From NCBI GenBank assembly GCA_023101725.1, contig JALJCO010003416.1, positions 1-64,000 of the forward strand: DNA of 64,000 nucleotides. The letters run 5' to 3'. Each line of letters starts with the position of its first letter. Positions within the stretch are counted from its first letter, which is position 1. Origin of the DNA: Atherinomorus stipes. Taxonomy: Eukaryota; Chordata; Actinopteri; Atheriniformes; Atherinidae. Below are positions 46,394 to 58,081 of this stretch, piece after piece. A program made the position numbers and the translations under genes. Under the pieces are notes generated by a model that did not search any database, was not told the DNA's origin, and worked only from the letters and a program-made list of their open reading frames with translations.

Positions 46394-47595
46394 TTGTCAG
46401 TAGGCCACGTTTATAAGTGGAGAAGTTTAATTTTCAGCCCCGGAGGCGAGCCTGCTCGGTGGTCCTGGCCGCTGCCACCTCAAATTTGAACAGAGGGATG
46501 TATGGTATTTTAATAATTATCTGGGCCTGCAGAATGGATCACAACTTCGATTGCTTTTGAAGTGGAAACAGACAGGATGGAAGATTTTGGGCATAGAAAT
46601 GGCTGACATTGACCCATTTTATTTTATACTTATAAAACCCAATCCAGTCTTCCAGTTTTTCTCTTTTCTTTGTCTTCAGTTTTTGTATTTTTCCTAGAAA
46701 TCTTCCCTTTTTTCTGCTACTTTTTTACAGTTCAACCTAACCCCCTCTTGTTCTCATGATCAGCTTGGGACTGTAGAGCTCATTTAAGACTCTAATTTAC
46801 AATTACATGGACAGCGGCTTAGGTAGACCCTGCAGACTTACTCTCTTGCTCTCTCTCTCACACACACACACAGATTCATGCACATTAAACCCACCTCCCT
46901 CCATTTCACACACACACCTGTTGGGTTATTCCACTGTTGTGTGATTTTTGCAGTTAAAGGTTAATTTGAGTGTAAGGAGACTAAAGTGGTGACTGGTAAC
47001 AAGTGGATAAAGAGTGGGAAACAGTAAGAAAATAAGAGGACGGAGCATTAACGCAGTTCAGGGAAAGCACCCACTGCAACGAGGGCAGTGAGAGACACTG
47101 GAGAGACTCGAGCACTCAGGAAGGATATTCAATTAGCCTTGGATGACTAGCTTACTTGCTAGAAACAGGCCACTCTCTCCGCTCACTTCTCTCTTGTCAA
47201 GTACCTTGTTAGCGAAACCTCCTTAAAGGCAGATGGATGGGGTGGAGGCACGGAAAGCAACAGATGGAGAGAAGGAGATCAAGAGATGTAGACAAAATGA
47301 TGGAAATGGACAGGAGAAGCAGTGGAACATGGGGAGAGGGAAGATGGAGAGCCAAGAGGGAAGTTTTCAGAGCATCTCAAATTTTCCGCATTTAGTTATG
47401 TTTCAGACTTCTCCCAAAATGGACTCATTCTAATTTTAGTCAAAGCAAAATCCCCAAAATGATGATTCAAACATATTTAAGGTGTTTTGAACAATAAATA
47501 ATGCATTAGTCTAATTATCACCCATTTTGGAAAGACTGGGGTGGAAAAGAATTTTAAGGAGATCAGCTGTGACTGTGATTATGAAGAATAGCAAT
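46394..47595. other. no gene seen
   Basis: Short (CA)n at about 46857-46872. Otherwise single-copy-looking; an open stretch at 47233-47433 plus is charged and purine-rich but unrecognised. Confidence 0.4.
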
Positions 47596-47599
47596 ACTG

Positions 47600-47705
47600 A
47601 GCAGGCACCAATACTGATAACAGTATCAGATATCAGTCCAATGTTCTTGTACACAGTGTCAGTATTCGTAAAAGTGTTCTGATTTAACAGAACCTGATAC
47701 CAACG
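47600..47705 (-). repeat. hAT terminal scrap
   Basis: On the minus strand the sequence reads 'GGACTGATATCTGATACTG' and 'GTTATCAGTATTGGTGCC', similar to subterminal parts of fish hAT elements with GATACTG/CAGTATC words. No ends or TSD found. Confidence 0.35.
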
Positions 47706-47803
47706 TGCAAAACTAGCATGTTTATATAAAATATAATAAATCTGTGGAGCTGATGTGTTCATTCTTTTAACACTTAAACATGCATAAACAAAGAAGTTAT
47801 CAC

Positions 47804-48652
47804 TAGGGTTGTAATGGTATGTGTACAGTATTTGTGCCGAACCGATTGGTACACTACTCTTGGTTCAGCACGATCCTGTACGGAATTGTTGGGTGCAGGA
47901 TTTATTTTATTCAGCTCTTTTTTGTTTCATTAAGTTTTTGTGTGCCAGCGGACATAATTGAATGACAGACTGTTGAATCTTCGCTTCCACTTGGTGCAGC
48001 GCGGTTCCAATCCTGTTTCTGCAACTTATAACAACATGGCAGGTGAGCTTGTTGAGCTAGAGGAAGCTCTATCAAGTCCTCTGTTTGGAGGTACCCCGGT
48101 TTACTCAGTTCTAACTCTTTTAACACTTCCAACATGTCAACCCATCGAAAGCGACACCACACAAGTTTGAATGTTACTGGTACGACTAGAAAACAGACTA
48201 ATTTAGTGAAAACAAGAGTTACAAACAACAGTATGTTACTTATTTATACATCCTTTTTATGCAGGCAGTCTGACCAGAAGAGTAACCTGCTGCGATGTTT
48301 AGTTTCTGTGATGAGGATGAGTGAAATGAAAGTGGAGCTGTTTCTGTTAAATGCTGCTCTTAAAACTCAATGTCACTTTAGATGTGAAAGCAGGTTTTTG
48401 TTATTTTGATGAAAAGTGTAAAAAACCAACAGCAATATTTTATTTTAAAATATTCTTGGTTATTTTTTTTCTTATTCAAGCAATATGGCAAAAACAAACA
48501 AACAAAACAAACAGCTTTGATGTTAATTTTAGTTTAATAAAAAAAAAAAAAATTTTTTCCATTACTGTACCGAAGAAAAACTGAAGCGTGACTTGTGTAC
48601 CGAGGTACACACAGTACCGAACCATGATTTTTGTGTACCGTTATTACTCAGA
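47804..48652. mobile_element. hAT-like element, decayed
   Basis: Left end TAGGGTTGTAATGGTATGTG and right complement TGAGTAATAACGGTACACAA, both followed by GGTTCGGTAC/GTGCCGAACC-type sequence, a frequent fish hAT terminus. No clear 8-bp TSD; the ends look mutated. No transposase. Confidence 0.6.
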
Positions 48653-48827
48653 TTATTATCAAAAATCTAAACTTGCCTTTATTTTGGTTAGAGAAGCTGA
48701 TTTTGTACTGAAAGTGCTTTGTCACAGCCGTGAACCAAATCCACAAAAACCACTGAATTCTCCTGATTCATAAAAATTCTGGCTGTTTTCAAGAGTTACA
48801 TTTAGAATTTGTCTCATCCGTTATACA

Positions 48828-49783
48828 AGGTCATCATAGTTTTGAAATTTTCATGAGTTTTTATTTCAGTTTAGTTTTAGTTAGTTCAACAAATGATTGA
48901 GTAGTTTTAGTTTAGTTTTTATTTTGAGGAATTGACTAGTTTCAGTTTAGTTTTTTAGTCTTAGTCTTAGTTTTTCAGGTATTAAGAGAAAGCCTTGAAA
49001 TGTAGATGTTGAAAAGGATGGAAGAATGTGTGACACAAAATATGGATTATCAAATCCTTTAATTTTCATTTCTGAACCACAATATTCAAATTATTTGAAT
49101 GTAAATCCAACTTTTGTTTCAACGTTTAACAGGCCCTTATCCAAACAGGCAACTATAAAATCAGCCCACATACAGCTCTCACCACATATCTTCAGTGTAA
49201 CCGATAACTTTTCAAGGAGTGTCTGTGAGAACTTGAGAACTTCAAAAACACACTTTCAAATTTGTTGGATTTTTACCTTTTAGTTGCATTCCACAGATGT
49301 TCCCATCAGTCTTCATCACAATACACTTAATCTTATCAATGGTCATACTCGAAATACTCTAATGGTTCACATTAAATACTATAAATATTTATAAATACTC
49401 AAATAGTTAAATACTCGAAAATGCTGTGGCATTGTCAACCTGCTGCAACTTTAGCCTTTTTGTCTGCTAAGCACCTTCTTCTAGTTCAAGTGCCGCAGAT
49501 TATAGCCGCTATACTGCCACCCTCTGGAGGAAAAGTGGGAGAACAGCAGCTGCTGCAGGACAGGCATCTCACGTCTAATCAAGGGAGAAAATGAAACAAC
49601 AACAAAAACTAAGCTGAATTGATCTACAATTCAGTTTAGTTTTAGTTTTACATTGTTCTTTGTAGTTTCTATTTCGTTTTTTTTTTCTTAATTTTTGTTT
49701 TTATTTTCATTTCACTTAACTAAATTATTTGTTCACTGCTAGTTTTAGTTTAGTCTTAGCTTTAGTTAATTATAATAACCCTG
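48828..49783. mobile_element. DNA transposon with 10-bp target duplication, copy 1
   Basis: 956 bp flanked by an exact 10-base repeat CCGTTATACA (48818-48827, 49784-49793). Ends AGGTCATCATAGTT and, on the complement, CAGGGTTATTATAATT. The two subterminal regions are rich in GTTTTAGTTTAG words. A TSD of 9-10 bp fits Mutator-like (MULE) or Merlin-type transposons better than hAT, but no transposase is seen. A deleted relative is at 56298-56756. Confidence 0.78.
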
Positions 49784-49793
49784 CCGTTATACA

Positions 49794-50690
49794 GAAGCAA
49801 AGTTATTACGGGCTTCTTCTAAAAATATCAACTTGGCATATCTTGCCAAGAGAAGCTAATCTGGGTCTTGCCACCGCAGCAAACCGAATCCACCAAAATT
49901 CCACATTATCCTCTTTTTATATGACCTCAGAAGGTTGAGTTTATTTATTCAAAATAGGGACAATACATATTAATGAAGATATACGTGTAAATATGCAAGA
50001 TTGTGGCCAACGGATAATTTCCATCTTTAGTCCCTTCTGCAGGTTGATATCAATTACATAACATAATGAAATCAATAAAACTGAGCTAACAAGTAGAACA
50101 GTTAGCATTCACAGCCGGTGTGAGCAGGAGGATTAATTACAGAGAGAAAACATGTCCTGACAAACAACATCATAAATAAAAAAGAAAAGCAAGAACAATG
50201 GAAAGTATACTGGGTTATGAACCATACAGGCCAAGGGGGGCCAAGTATCTTGCATGCACTTTCTATTCTGAGAAAAACCAATTTATCAATGGATTTGTCA
50301 AATTTCTGCACAGTGGAAGTCTCATTTTAACTTTTTAGCCATGGAAATAAGAAAAACCTTTTTTTTTCTTCTGCCACCTGCAAAAATGTTACTTAAAAAC
50401 TTTCCTTCCATCAAAACAGCACTTTTTCCAACCACAGTTTCTCTCCATTACCCTGCCTTAAAAACCACGCCCTCTTCCTCCCTGTCTACCTTGATAGATT
50501 ACAGGTGGTTGTGAATGCAAATCCATGGGGAAATGATAAATATCCATGGAGACATGATGTACAATCATAAAAAACCAAGCTAAAAGACAGTTTTCACCCG
50601 AAGGAAACACCCCAGGTCTGTTTTTCTCTCATTTTTCTTCATTGTATCATATTCCCTTTCTCTCCATCCTTCTCTATCAACACCAGTGTT
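49794..50690. other. no gene seen
   Basis: AT-rich, single-copy-looking sequence; no reading frame with recognisable family. Confidence 0.4.
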
Positions 50691-50804
50691 GTTTTTGGAG
50701 CTATCTGAGTTTTAGTCTTAGTCTTAGTCTTTCTGAAGAAAATGCTTATTAGTTTTAGTAATTTTTTAGTAATTTTTGAATTTAAAAGTTTTAATTTAGT
50801 TTTA
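50691..50804. repeat. 'GTTTTAGTCTTAGTC' repeat fragment
   Basis: 'GAGTTTTAGTCTTAGTCTTA' and 'TTAGTTTTAGTAATTTTTTA' resemble another widespread fish repeat with TTTTAGTC units. It runs directly into the purine tract. Confidence 0.5.
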
Positions 50805-51880
50805 AAGGGAAAAAAAAAAAAAGGAATTTAGATTAATTTTAAAGAAAAAAAAAAAAAATATGAATTTAAATTTTTTTTAAGAAGAAAAAAAAAAAAAAAA
50901 AAAAAAAAAAAGAAAAAGGAAGAAGAGGAGGCGGGGGGGATGGAATAAAAAAGGATAAAAGAATAAAAAAAAAAAAAAGAAAGAAAGAAATGAATGAAGA
51001 GAGAGAAGAAGTAGAGGGGGGGGGGGGGGGGGGGGGTGTATTTATAATAATATAGAAGCAGGAGGAATAATAATTTTGTTTTATTATATTATATAGTATC
51101 TTTTCTTTATATGAGAAAGGGGAAAAGAAAATAATTAAGATAAAAAAAATAAAATAAAATTATATATTATTATAAATAATAATTAATTTCTAAAAAAAAA
51201 AAAAGTAAGAAGAAAAGAAAAAATAAAAAATTTATAAAAAAAAAAAAAATAAAAAAATGTTAAAAAAAAAAAAAAAAAAAATTAAAAAAAATAAAGAAAA
51301 AATGTAGGGAAAAAAATATAAAATAAAAAAAATGAGGGGGAGGAGGGGGGTTAAGGGAAGGAAAAAAAGGGGCGATAAGGAAAAAAAAAGAGACAAATTG
51401 GGAGAATAAAAAAAAATAGGGAAAAAAAAAGAGTAATAGCACGATGAAAAGAGCAGGAAGGGATGAGCGGGGGGGTTCAGGTGGACATAGGAACCTCAGA
51501 GATCAGAAATCAGAGGTAAAAGGAAAAAGAAAAAAAGAAGATAGAAAAAAAAAAAAAAAAAAAAAAGAAAAGGGGGGGGGGGGGATGGAAATGTGGGGGG
51601 GGGGGGGGGAGAGAAAATGTTTTTTTGGAAAGAGGGGAAAAAATCAAAAATGGGAGGGTTGAGGTAGGAGAGAGGGAGGAGGGGAAAGGAGGGGAGGGGA
51701 AAGAAAAAGGGAAGGAGATGAAAATATAAAATAAAAAAAAAAAAAAAAGAAGAGAGAAAAAGAGAGAAGGGGGAAGAAGAAAATGGGGGGGGGGGGGTGG
51801 GGGAGGGGGGGGGGGGGGGGGGGGGGGGGGAAGGAGAAGAAAAATATTAATGGAGAAAAAAGGAAAAGGATTGAATTAGT
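50805..51880. repeat. 1.1-kb purine-rich low-complexity tract
   Basis: The plus strand is almost all A and G: A runs of 10-30 and G runs of up to about 20 (for example 51018-51036, 51595-51609 and 51807-51830), with one AT-rich gap at about 51037-51190. No tandem period is kept. The pattern could be a real polypurine tract or low-quality assembly. Confidence 0.85.
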
Positions 51881-52910
51881 TAAGAGGATTTAAATAATAG
51901 AATCAAATATAAAAGCAAAGGGAATCAACACATATTTCTTCTTTTCACCACCCTCTGGATATACAGTTCTCTATTTTCCAACTTCCTCCGTCACTCCTGG
52001 TCCTAAAAGCCAATTTGAAGGTCTTTATTTCCAGACCATTGTGGATCCCCAGAGTTAAGCCAGCGAAATAAATGTTCAACCTTTCTTCTGAGAGTTTCTT
52101 ATAAAGACTTTTCAGTCGGATCACAGAAGTGTTCATGTTCAGAGGAACTTCACATTCATTACATTTTATTTTAATTTTTTAACCATTTGAAAAGCTCCTC
52201 CATGAATCAATACCTTGTGTTTGCAACAAATCTGTCACAATGTCATTACACCTTACTGATGTTAACTAATAACAGTTTGATAAAGGCTTGCAGATAAAAC
52301 CAGATTTTTTTTCAAAGAGAACCTTAATATTAAGAATAATACACAATTTGATGTCATAAAATGCATTTGATCCCAGATTACAATTAGTCAAATGTGTGAT
52401 TAGATTACCTTGATTATACTTTGATTAAAAAAATGAAACACCTTTTGATGTCTACTGTAAGCCAGTATTTTTCCTTCTAGCATCTTGGAATGCATGACAG
52501 TGGGTTGATGATGCTTTGGCTTTTTAATGCAGTCAGCTACCGTTAGCTGTAAACACTGTCCACTATACTTTTTCATTAACATCCAACAAAAAAGATGACG
52601 ACAAAATGTTATAGGAGGATTTACTGAAGGTAATGTCATTGGTTGGTGAAGCCACATTTGATGTTTTATACCTGTAAAAATTAATAATTTTCTGTTGGAC
52701 ATCAGTTATTTCATGTGTAAGGTTAAAATGTCCAGTGGTCTGTTAAGTAAGCCTGAGGACTGATTCAGACGGTCATGCTCATTTTCACCTGAGCTGCCAC
52801 AATGAAGTTTCAAGTTTGAGTATCTTTCCTAGCATCTTTCCTTTCCAGGTATGAAATTAATGTTTATGCTCTAACTGTTGTGGAAAATGTGTTACAATAC
52901 TTTCATTGTG
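51881..52910. other. no gene called
   Basis: Normal-complexity sequence. A 63-codon minus-strand open stretch (51945-52136) has coding-like composition but no recognised family. Confidence 0.35.
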
Positions 52911-52916
52911 GTTAAG

Positions 52917-54141
52917 GGGAGACACTACAGGTAAAACCCTGTTTTTTCATCACCTGATCAATTTTAAGATTTTCGGTTTTTTTCCCTCCTTCAACATGTT
53001 TTCTTTCAGAAGCAGTGTAATTAAAAAAAAAAAAAAAAACGTCAAAATGAAATATTTTAGGAGTTTATTTCATGTTACTTTGTCTGATGCACCCAAATCC
53101 CCCCAAAATGCAGCTAAAGTTGGTGTTTTTAAATGGAGCGCAGCACCGTGGTGCTTGTCTGAACCCGGTCATGTCTGGTAACCCCGGTAACATTTCTTTT
53201 TCCTGAACGTTGTCATCGCAAGCAAACTTGATATTTCCAGCTCATGAATCCGATTGGATCTGATGTCTGTAAATAGTGTTATATAACAAAAATGTGGAGA
53301 ATTTTACAATCCCAAACTTTAAAGGCTGTTTTCTCAAAATGAGTTTTTTTCTCTTATTCCGGGTAAAAGCAATCTCTACCTAAGGAGCACTTACAGATCT
53401 GGGCATGAAAAAGTTCCACCTTTTTCAAGTGGTCCACTAATAGTGCACCATTACTGCACTATCACTGGCTGAACGATTTGTCCCACAAATACGGTATCAC
53501 GTACGGTGTCCAAACTTTGTGTGTGGAAACATCCTTGTTCCAGTCATTCATTTATGCTCTGAAATCGTTTCCCCTGGGCACACAGGTGTTTCTCTGTGCG
53601 ATTGAATTAGCAGACAAGTGGCTGGGAAGTGGCTGGCAGTCGGCTGCAAGGGGAACTTTTTCATGCCCAGATCTGTACAGACACCAAACTTTCAAGTTTT
53701 GCTCCTGACTGTATTCTTAAAGTTTTTACAGAAGGATTTTTTGATAACTCATTCACAGCCTGATTTATTTAACATTTCATCCCAAAAATATGCCAAAAAA
53801 ATGAGGTTTTTCCTGGTTGTTGACAGTATATTCTAAATTGTGAAATGATCTATAGATTTTCAAAATCGCCTCTGTAAAAACTTTTGTCTTTACAATGTAA
53901 ACAAAAGTCAAATGAAACTTTGAACCTGCCTTGATTTAGATTGTTTTTTCCAAGAAATGTATGCAAATTAGCACATTTTTGGCTATAGAACACCTAATTT
54001 GCATGTTTAAACATCAAATTTCAGAAAACTTGCAATACAAAAAATGATAGCCCAAATGTGAGGAATAAACCAGGAAAGTTTCATGGTGATACCAGTTAGT
54101 TAAATTTTTTTTACCTCATTTGCCTGTAGTGTCTCGCCTCT
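52917..54141. mobile_element. inverted-repeat element, 'GAGACACTACAGG' ends
   Basis: Left end GGGGAGACACTACAGGTAAA and right complement GGCGAGACACTACAGGCAAA. The left flank is TTAA; the right flank does not match. About 53950-54110 on the complement has 'GTTTAAACATGCAAATTAGG' type text seen in fish repeats. It encloses the MITE at 53394-53675. No transposase. Confidence 0.6.
53394..53675. mobile_element. TA-target MITE with perfect inverted ends
   Basis: 282 bp flanked by TA (53392-53393, 53676-53677). The first 24 bases, beginning CAGATCTGGGCATGAAAAAG, are an exact inverted repeat of the last 24. TA target and CAG ends suit Tc1/mariner-type mobilisation. No transposase. Perfect ends suggest a young copy. 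Confidence 0.8.
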
Positions 54142-55039
54142 TTGTAATACTGAATGCTTTTGTGGAAACTCTTTTTCCGTTTTTAACCTGTTTTTATTGG
54201 CTGGTAGCTGGTAGCTCAACCACATTTCCTCAATGTAGATGCATTTACCTGTAGTATTACAGCAGCTGTGATTGTGCTTGAAGCACTCACCAACCACTAC
54301 CGGATATTCAGCTGTACACATTCACACACTAGTGATGCGAAACTGGAGGCAAGGAGGCTAAAGTTTCTTACCCAAGGACATGACATATCGACTTGTTGAG
54401 TGTGAAGTTTTCCTACATTAACCAACAGGTGAAAACGTTTTCTTCCTTTTTTTGTTGTCACAACAAACATGAGAAACCATGTTCCATGTCCCAAACTGTC
54501 ACACGGGACAAAAAGATGCTCCAAGATGCACCCAGAAGATGACGGTACAAATATTCACAAGTTTGAAGCAGATACTTCGTGCACTTTTTTCTGGATGAAA
54601 AAAATATCCACCAGCTTTTCTTGTGTGTGAATTGCTGCAAGATTGTAAGTTTGTTTAATATTCATTTACCTTCAAAGACTTTGTGATTGTCTGTTGTATT
54701 GAACGCAGTAATATTTCTCTGAAATACTACCCGACTACTACAGGCTTAGGTAGAAGTCAACATCAACACACATATTTGTCATCGGCTCCACTGCTCTCAT
54801 GTGTGTGATAAGGTTAAAGAGAAACAATCCTCCTGGGTAAGCTTTTTGAAATGAGAAATGCCTCCACAGTGCAGAATGCTTTGTTCCATGGTTGCAACAC
54901 ACCAAGTAGGTTACAGACTGACATGCAGAGAAGCTGTGGGGGAGATATATGAAAATACTGATATAGCCTAAACTTGAAAATTAACAACATAAACCAATAT
55001 AGTTTCTGATTGTGGGCTAAAATGAAAATTTTAGTTTTA
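54142..55039. other. no gene seen
   Basis: AT-rich. About 54345-54400 ('GGAGGCTAAAGTTTCTTACC') may be a SINE scrap. About 55000-55039 has 'GAAAATTTTAGTTTTATTTT' next to the following low-complexity tract. Confidence 0.35.
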
Positions 55040-55263
55040 TTTTTTAAAAAAAAGAGTTTTCAAAGAAAAGAAAAAAAAAATAAACTATATATAAAAAAAA
55101 ATTTATTTTTAAATATAAGATTAAAAATAATAAAAAAAAAAGTATAAAAAAAATAAAAAATAAAAAAAAGCTGTGGGGTGAATAATAAAAAAAAAAATAA
55201 AAAAAAAAAATGTGGTTTAGAGATAACATATACTCTAAAAAAAAAAAAAAAAAAAAAATGAGA

Positions 55264-55321
<58 letters not shown>

Positions 55322-55990
55322 ATAATATTAATATAAATATTTTAAATAATTATTATTATTAATATTTTTGTTTCAAGATATTAAATAAATATAAAAACTA
55401 TAGTAAAAATATCAATTAAATAAAAAAGAAAAAAAAATATAAAAAATAGAAAAAATATAAAAAAAAAAAAATAAATAAGAAAAAAAAAATAGGTGGGGGG
55501 GGGAGTGGGGGGAAAAAGTGGGGAAAGAAAAATAAAAGTAAATATATATAAATATAATGGAGAGAAAATAAATATAAGAAAATGTAAAATAATAAAAAAT
55601 GAAAATAAATAAAAAAAAAATAAATAATATAAAAGAAAAAATATATATAAAAAAAAATATAAAAAAATAAATAAAAAAAAAAATATATAATGAAAATAAT
55701 AATTGAATTAGTGCACAAAATAAAATATATATAAAAATTAAATAATAAAAGAAAGAAGGGAAAGAAAGGAAAAAGGGGAAAAAAAATAAGAAATGAAAAA
55801 ATAAAAAGTAAAAGGAAATAAAGGATAATAAAAAAAAAAAAAAAAATAAGATAAATAAAAAATAAGGTGAAGAAGAAAGGAAATTGGGAAAATCAGATGA
55901 ATATGCAGAAGTAGAATAAATGGGAGGAAGGTGGAATGATGTGAAGGGAAAGGAGAAGGGGGAGGGGGAGGAGGCGTAGTGGGGGAGTGG
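55040..55990. repeat. 0.95-kb A-rich low-complexity tract
   Basis: The plus strand is dominated by A with G and T interruptions, including about 55 A in a row with few breaks (about 55265-55319). G runs near 55493-55511. No kept unit. The minus-strand open frame here is only poly-F/L/I and is not a gene. Confidence 0.85.
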
Positions 55991-56288
55991 TTACTAGAAT
56001 AAGAAGAAAGGATGAGACTTTATAAGCATAGTAATCAGCATTCCAGCATTGGTTTGTGCACGCTCCTGAGCTGCCTAGGCTGGAGGCTGCAGTTAACCGG
56101 TAGTGCCAGTCGCGTCACTCGCAAGTCTCATTTCTTCATGCTGGCCCTAGTTCCTTTAAGTGCCAGTTATTGTTGTTGAAACTTGATCTCAAAATGAGAC
56201 AGAAAACACAAAAGTGAATAATTTCCCATCCATCAAGTTGACTGAATGAAAAAAAGTTAATTTTCATAACCAACCAAAAGAATTAACT
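55991..56288. other. no gene seen
   Basis: A GC-richer patch at 56040-56160 separates the low-complexity tract from the next transposon; not recognised. Confidence 0.35.
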
Positions 56289-56297
56289 GGGATATAA

Positions 56298-56756
56298 AGT
56301 TATTATAGTATTGAAATTTCCATTAGTTTTTATTTTAATTTAGTTTTCAGTTTGCTTTTTTTTATATCAGTTCAATTTTAGTTAGTTCAATAAATTATTT
56401 AGTAGTTGTAGTTGAGTTTTTATTTAGTTTTAGTTTTAGTCTTAATTTTTCAGGTAATAAGAGAAAGTCTTGAAATGTAGATGCTGAAAAGTATGGAAGA
56501 ATGTGTGACACAAAATATGGATTATCACATCCTTTTATTTTAATTCCTGAAACACAATTTCTCAAATTATTTCTGAATGTAAATCTGACTTTTGTTTAAG
56601 CTTTTAACAGACCCTTATCCAAACAGGCAACAATAAAATCAGCCCACATACGGCTCACACCACATATATTTTTGTCATTTTGTCTGCTTAGCACTTTCTT
56701 CTAGTGCAGATTATAGCCGCTATATTATAGTTTTAGTTAACTATAATAACCCTGGT
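56298..56756. mobile_element. deleted relative of the 10-bp-TSD element, copy 2
   Basis: Matches 48828-49783 in the same orientation (for example 'GATGCTGAAAAGTATGGAAG' against 'GATGTTGAAAAGGATGGAAG', 'CCCTTATCCAAACAGGCAAC' in both), but lacks about half of the interior. Possible 9-bp TSDs are GGGATATAA (56289-56297) and GGGATTAAA (56757-56765), 7 of 9. Right end ATAATAACCCTG is shared with copy 1. Confidence 0.75.
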
Positions 56757-56765
56757 GGGATTAAA

Positions 56766-58081
56766 AAAAAGTGTTTTAGGTCAACTACAACAAAATGCAT
56801 CTTTTAGTGTGTAGTCACAAATATAAACTGCTAATCAACGAGGATATTGTCACTTTCTAATAATCCGTACCACCTGTTCTTTTATATTGAAATTCCCCAT
56901 TAGTCTTCTTTAAATATCAATTATTTGTGTCGCATATCAATATCACACTTATATAAACTTTGTTTTAGTGTTTTGTGTGCTCCAGACCAAGAATAGACTC
57001 ACTGTACATTGTACTCAAACTCTCTTGCCAACATCTGAAGGACCTTAGTTCATTTGTGTGCTGATTTAATTGATTATAGACAAATTAAAGCTTCTTTATT
57101 AAGGCAAGGAAAAGCCAGAACAACTCAGTTCCAATTTATAAATAAGTAAAAACAAAAAAAAGCACTTGTAAATTGAATCTAACATTATGGAAGCTGCCAA
57201 ATGACGTCTCTGAGAAGACAGATGATTAGTGGGTGAAAAGAATGAGGGAAGAAAACATCCAGTGGAGGGAAAGTTAGAATGAAGAAGAAAAAGAAAGAGA
57301 TAGACAAGGATAATCTATGCATTGACCTAAATGGCAGCCAGCAGTCGAGCAATTATATTTGAGCAGCCAACTGATTTCTCTTAGTGGTGTGTGTGCTTTG
57401 TCGTGTGTGTAAATGCTCATTCTGTGTGTTACTCATCTCATCTCTGAAGATATGAATATTAATGACCTTATTAGCAGGCACAGATGCCAGACAACGCCTT
57501 GGTTGGAGTAACTTGGGGTGATATTGAAAGCAAGTGACATAATGTGAAATATTGTCTGTGTGAGATCTGATTTTAACTCTTCGTCTATCTGCGGGAGTCA
57601 CTGCCGAGGTCGCACAGCTGAGGTGGAGCTTATTATAGAGTACATTCCTATCAACTTGTGATAATTTAAATCAGAGCGTGTCAATCCAAGTAAGACAGCT
57701 TAATTGAACATGAAGTCTCTAAAAAAGCACCACCACAGAGCGATCTCAGCTTTGACGCAGCTGCATGATAATAGCTTTCTTAGATATCCTTCTTTTTGTT
57801 TTTTTTTATACTAAAATCTGAGAAATCATGTTTTCCTTTTTTCACAACTAAACACCACCTTGTAGTGTTTTGAGTGAGGTTTATTAAAACTGTTATATGA
57901 GCATAAAAGATGATGGCCTCCAAGCTCTTTTTACAAGATCAAACCTAAATTTATCCATCCAGCCTTTTGGAAAACATTCGTCTCTCAGAGAGGGCTTGAT
58001 ATTTTCTATAACATCTTTGTCAAACAAAGCCCAGTATTTATTGTATAACCCAAATTATAAATTTGAACTGAGTTGAATCAG
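56766..58081. other. no gene seen
   Basis: Single-copy-looking, AT-rich sequence without recognisable domains. Confidence 0.4.

Noticed and set aside
51260..51662. Open frames on both strands in the purine tract (poly-F/P and poly-K/G/R)
   Set aside because: Pure translation of A and G runs; not genes.
55044..55718. Minus-strand open frames rich in F, L, I and Y, looking like membrane proteins
   Set aside because: They come from poly-A/AT-rich DNA read as TTT/TTA codons; there is no complexity or family pattern.
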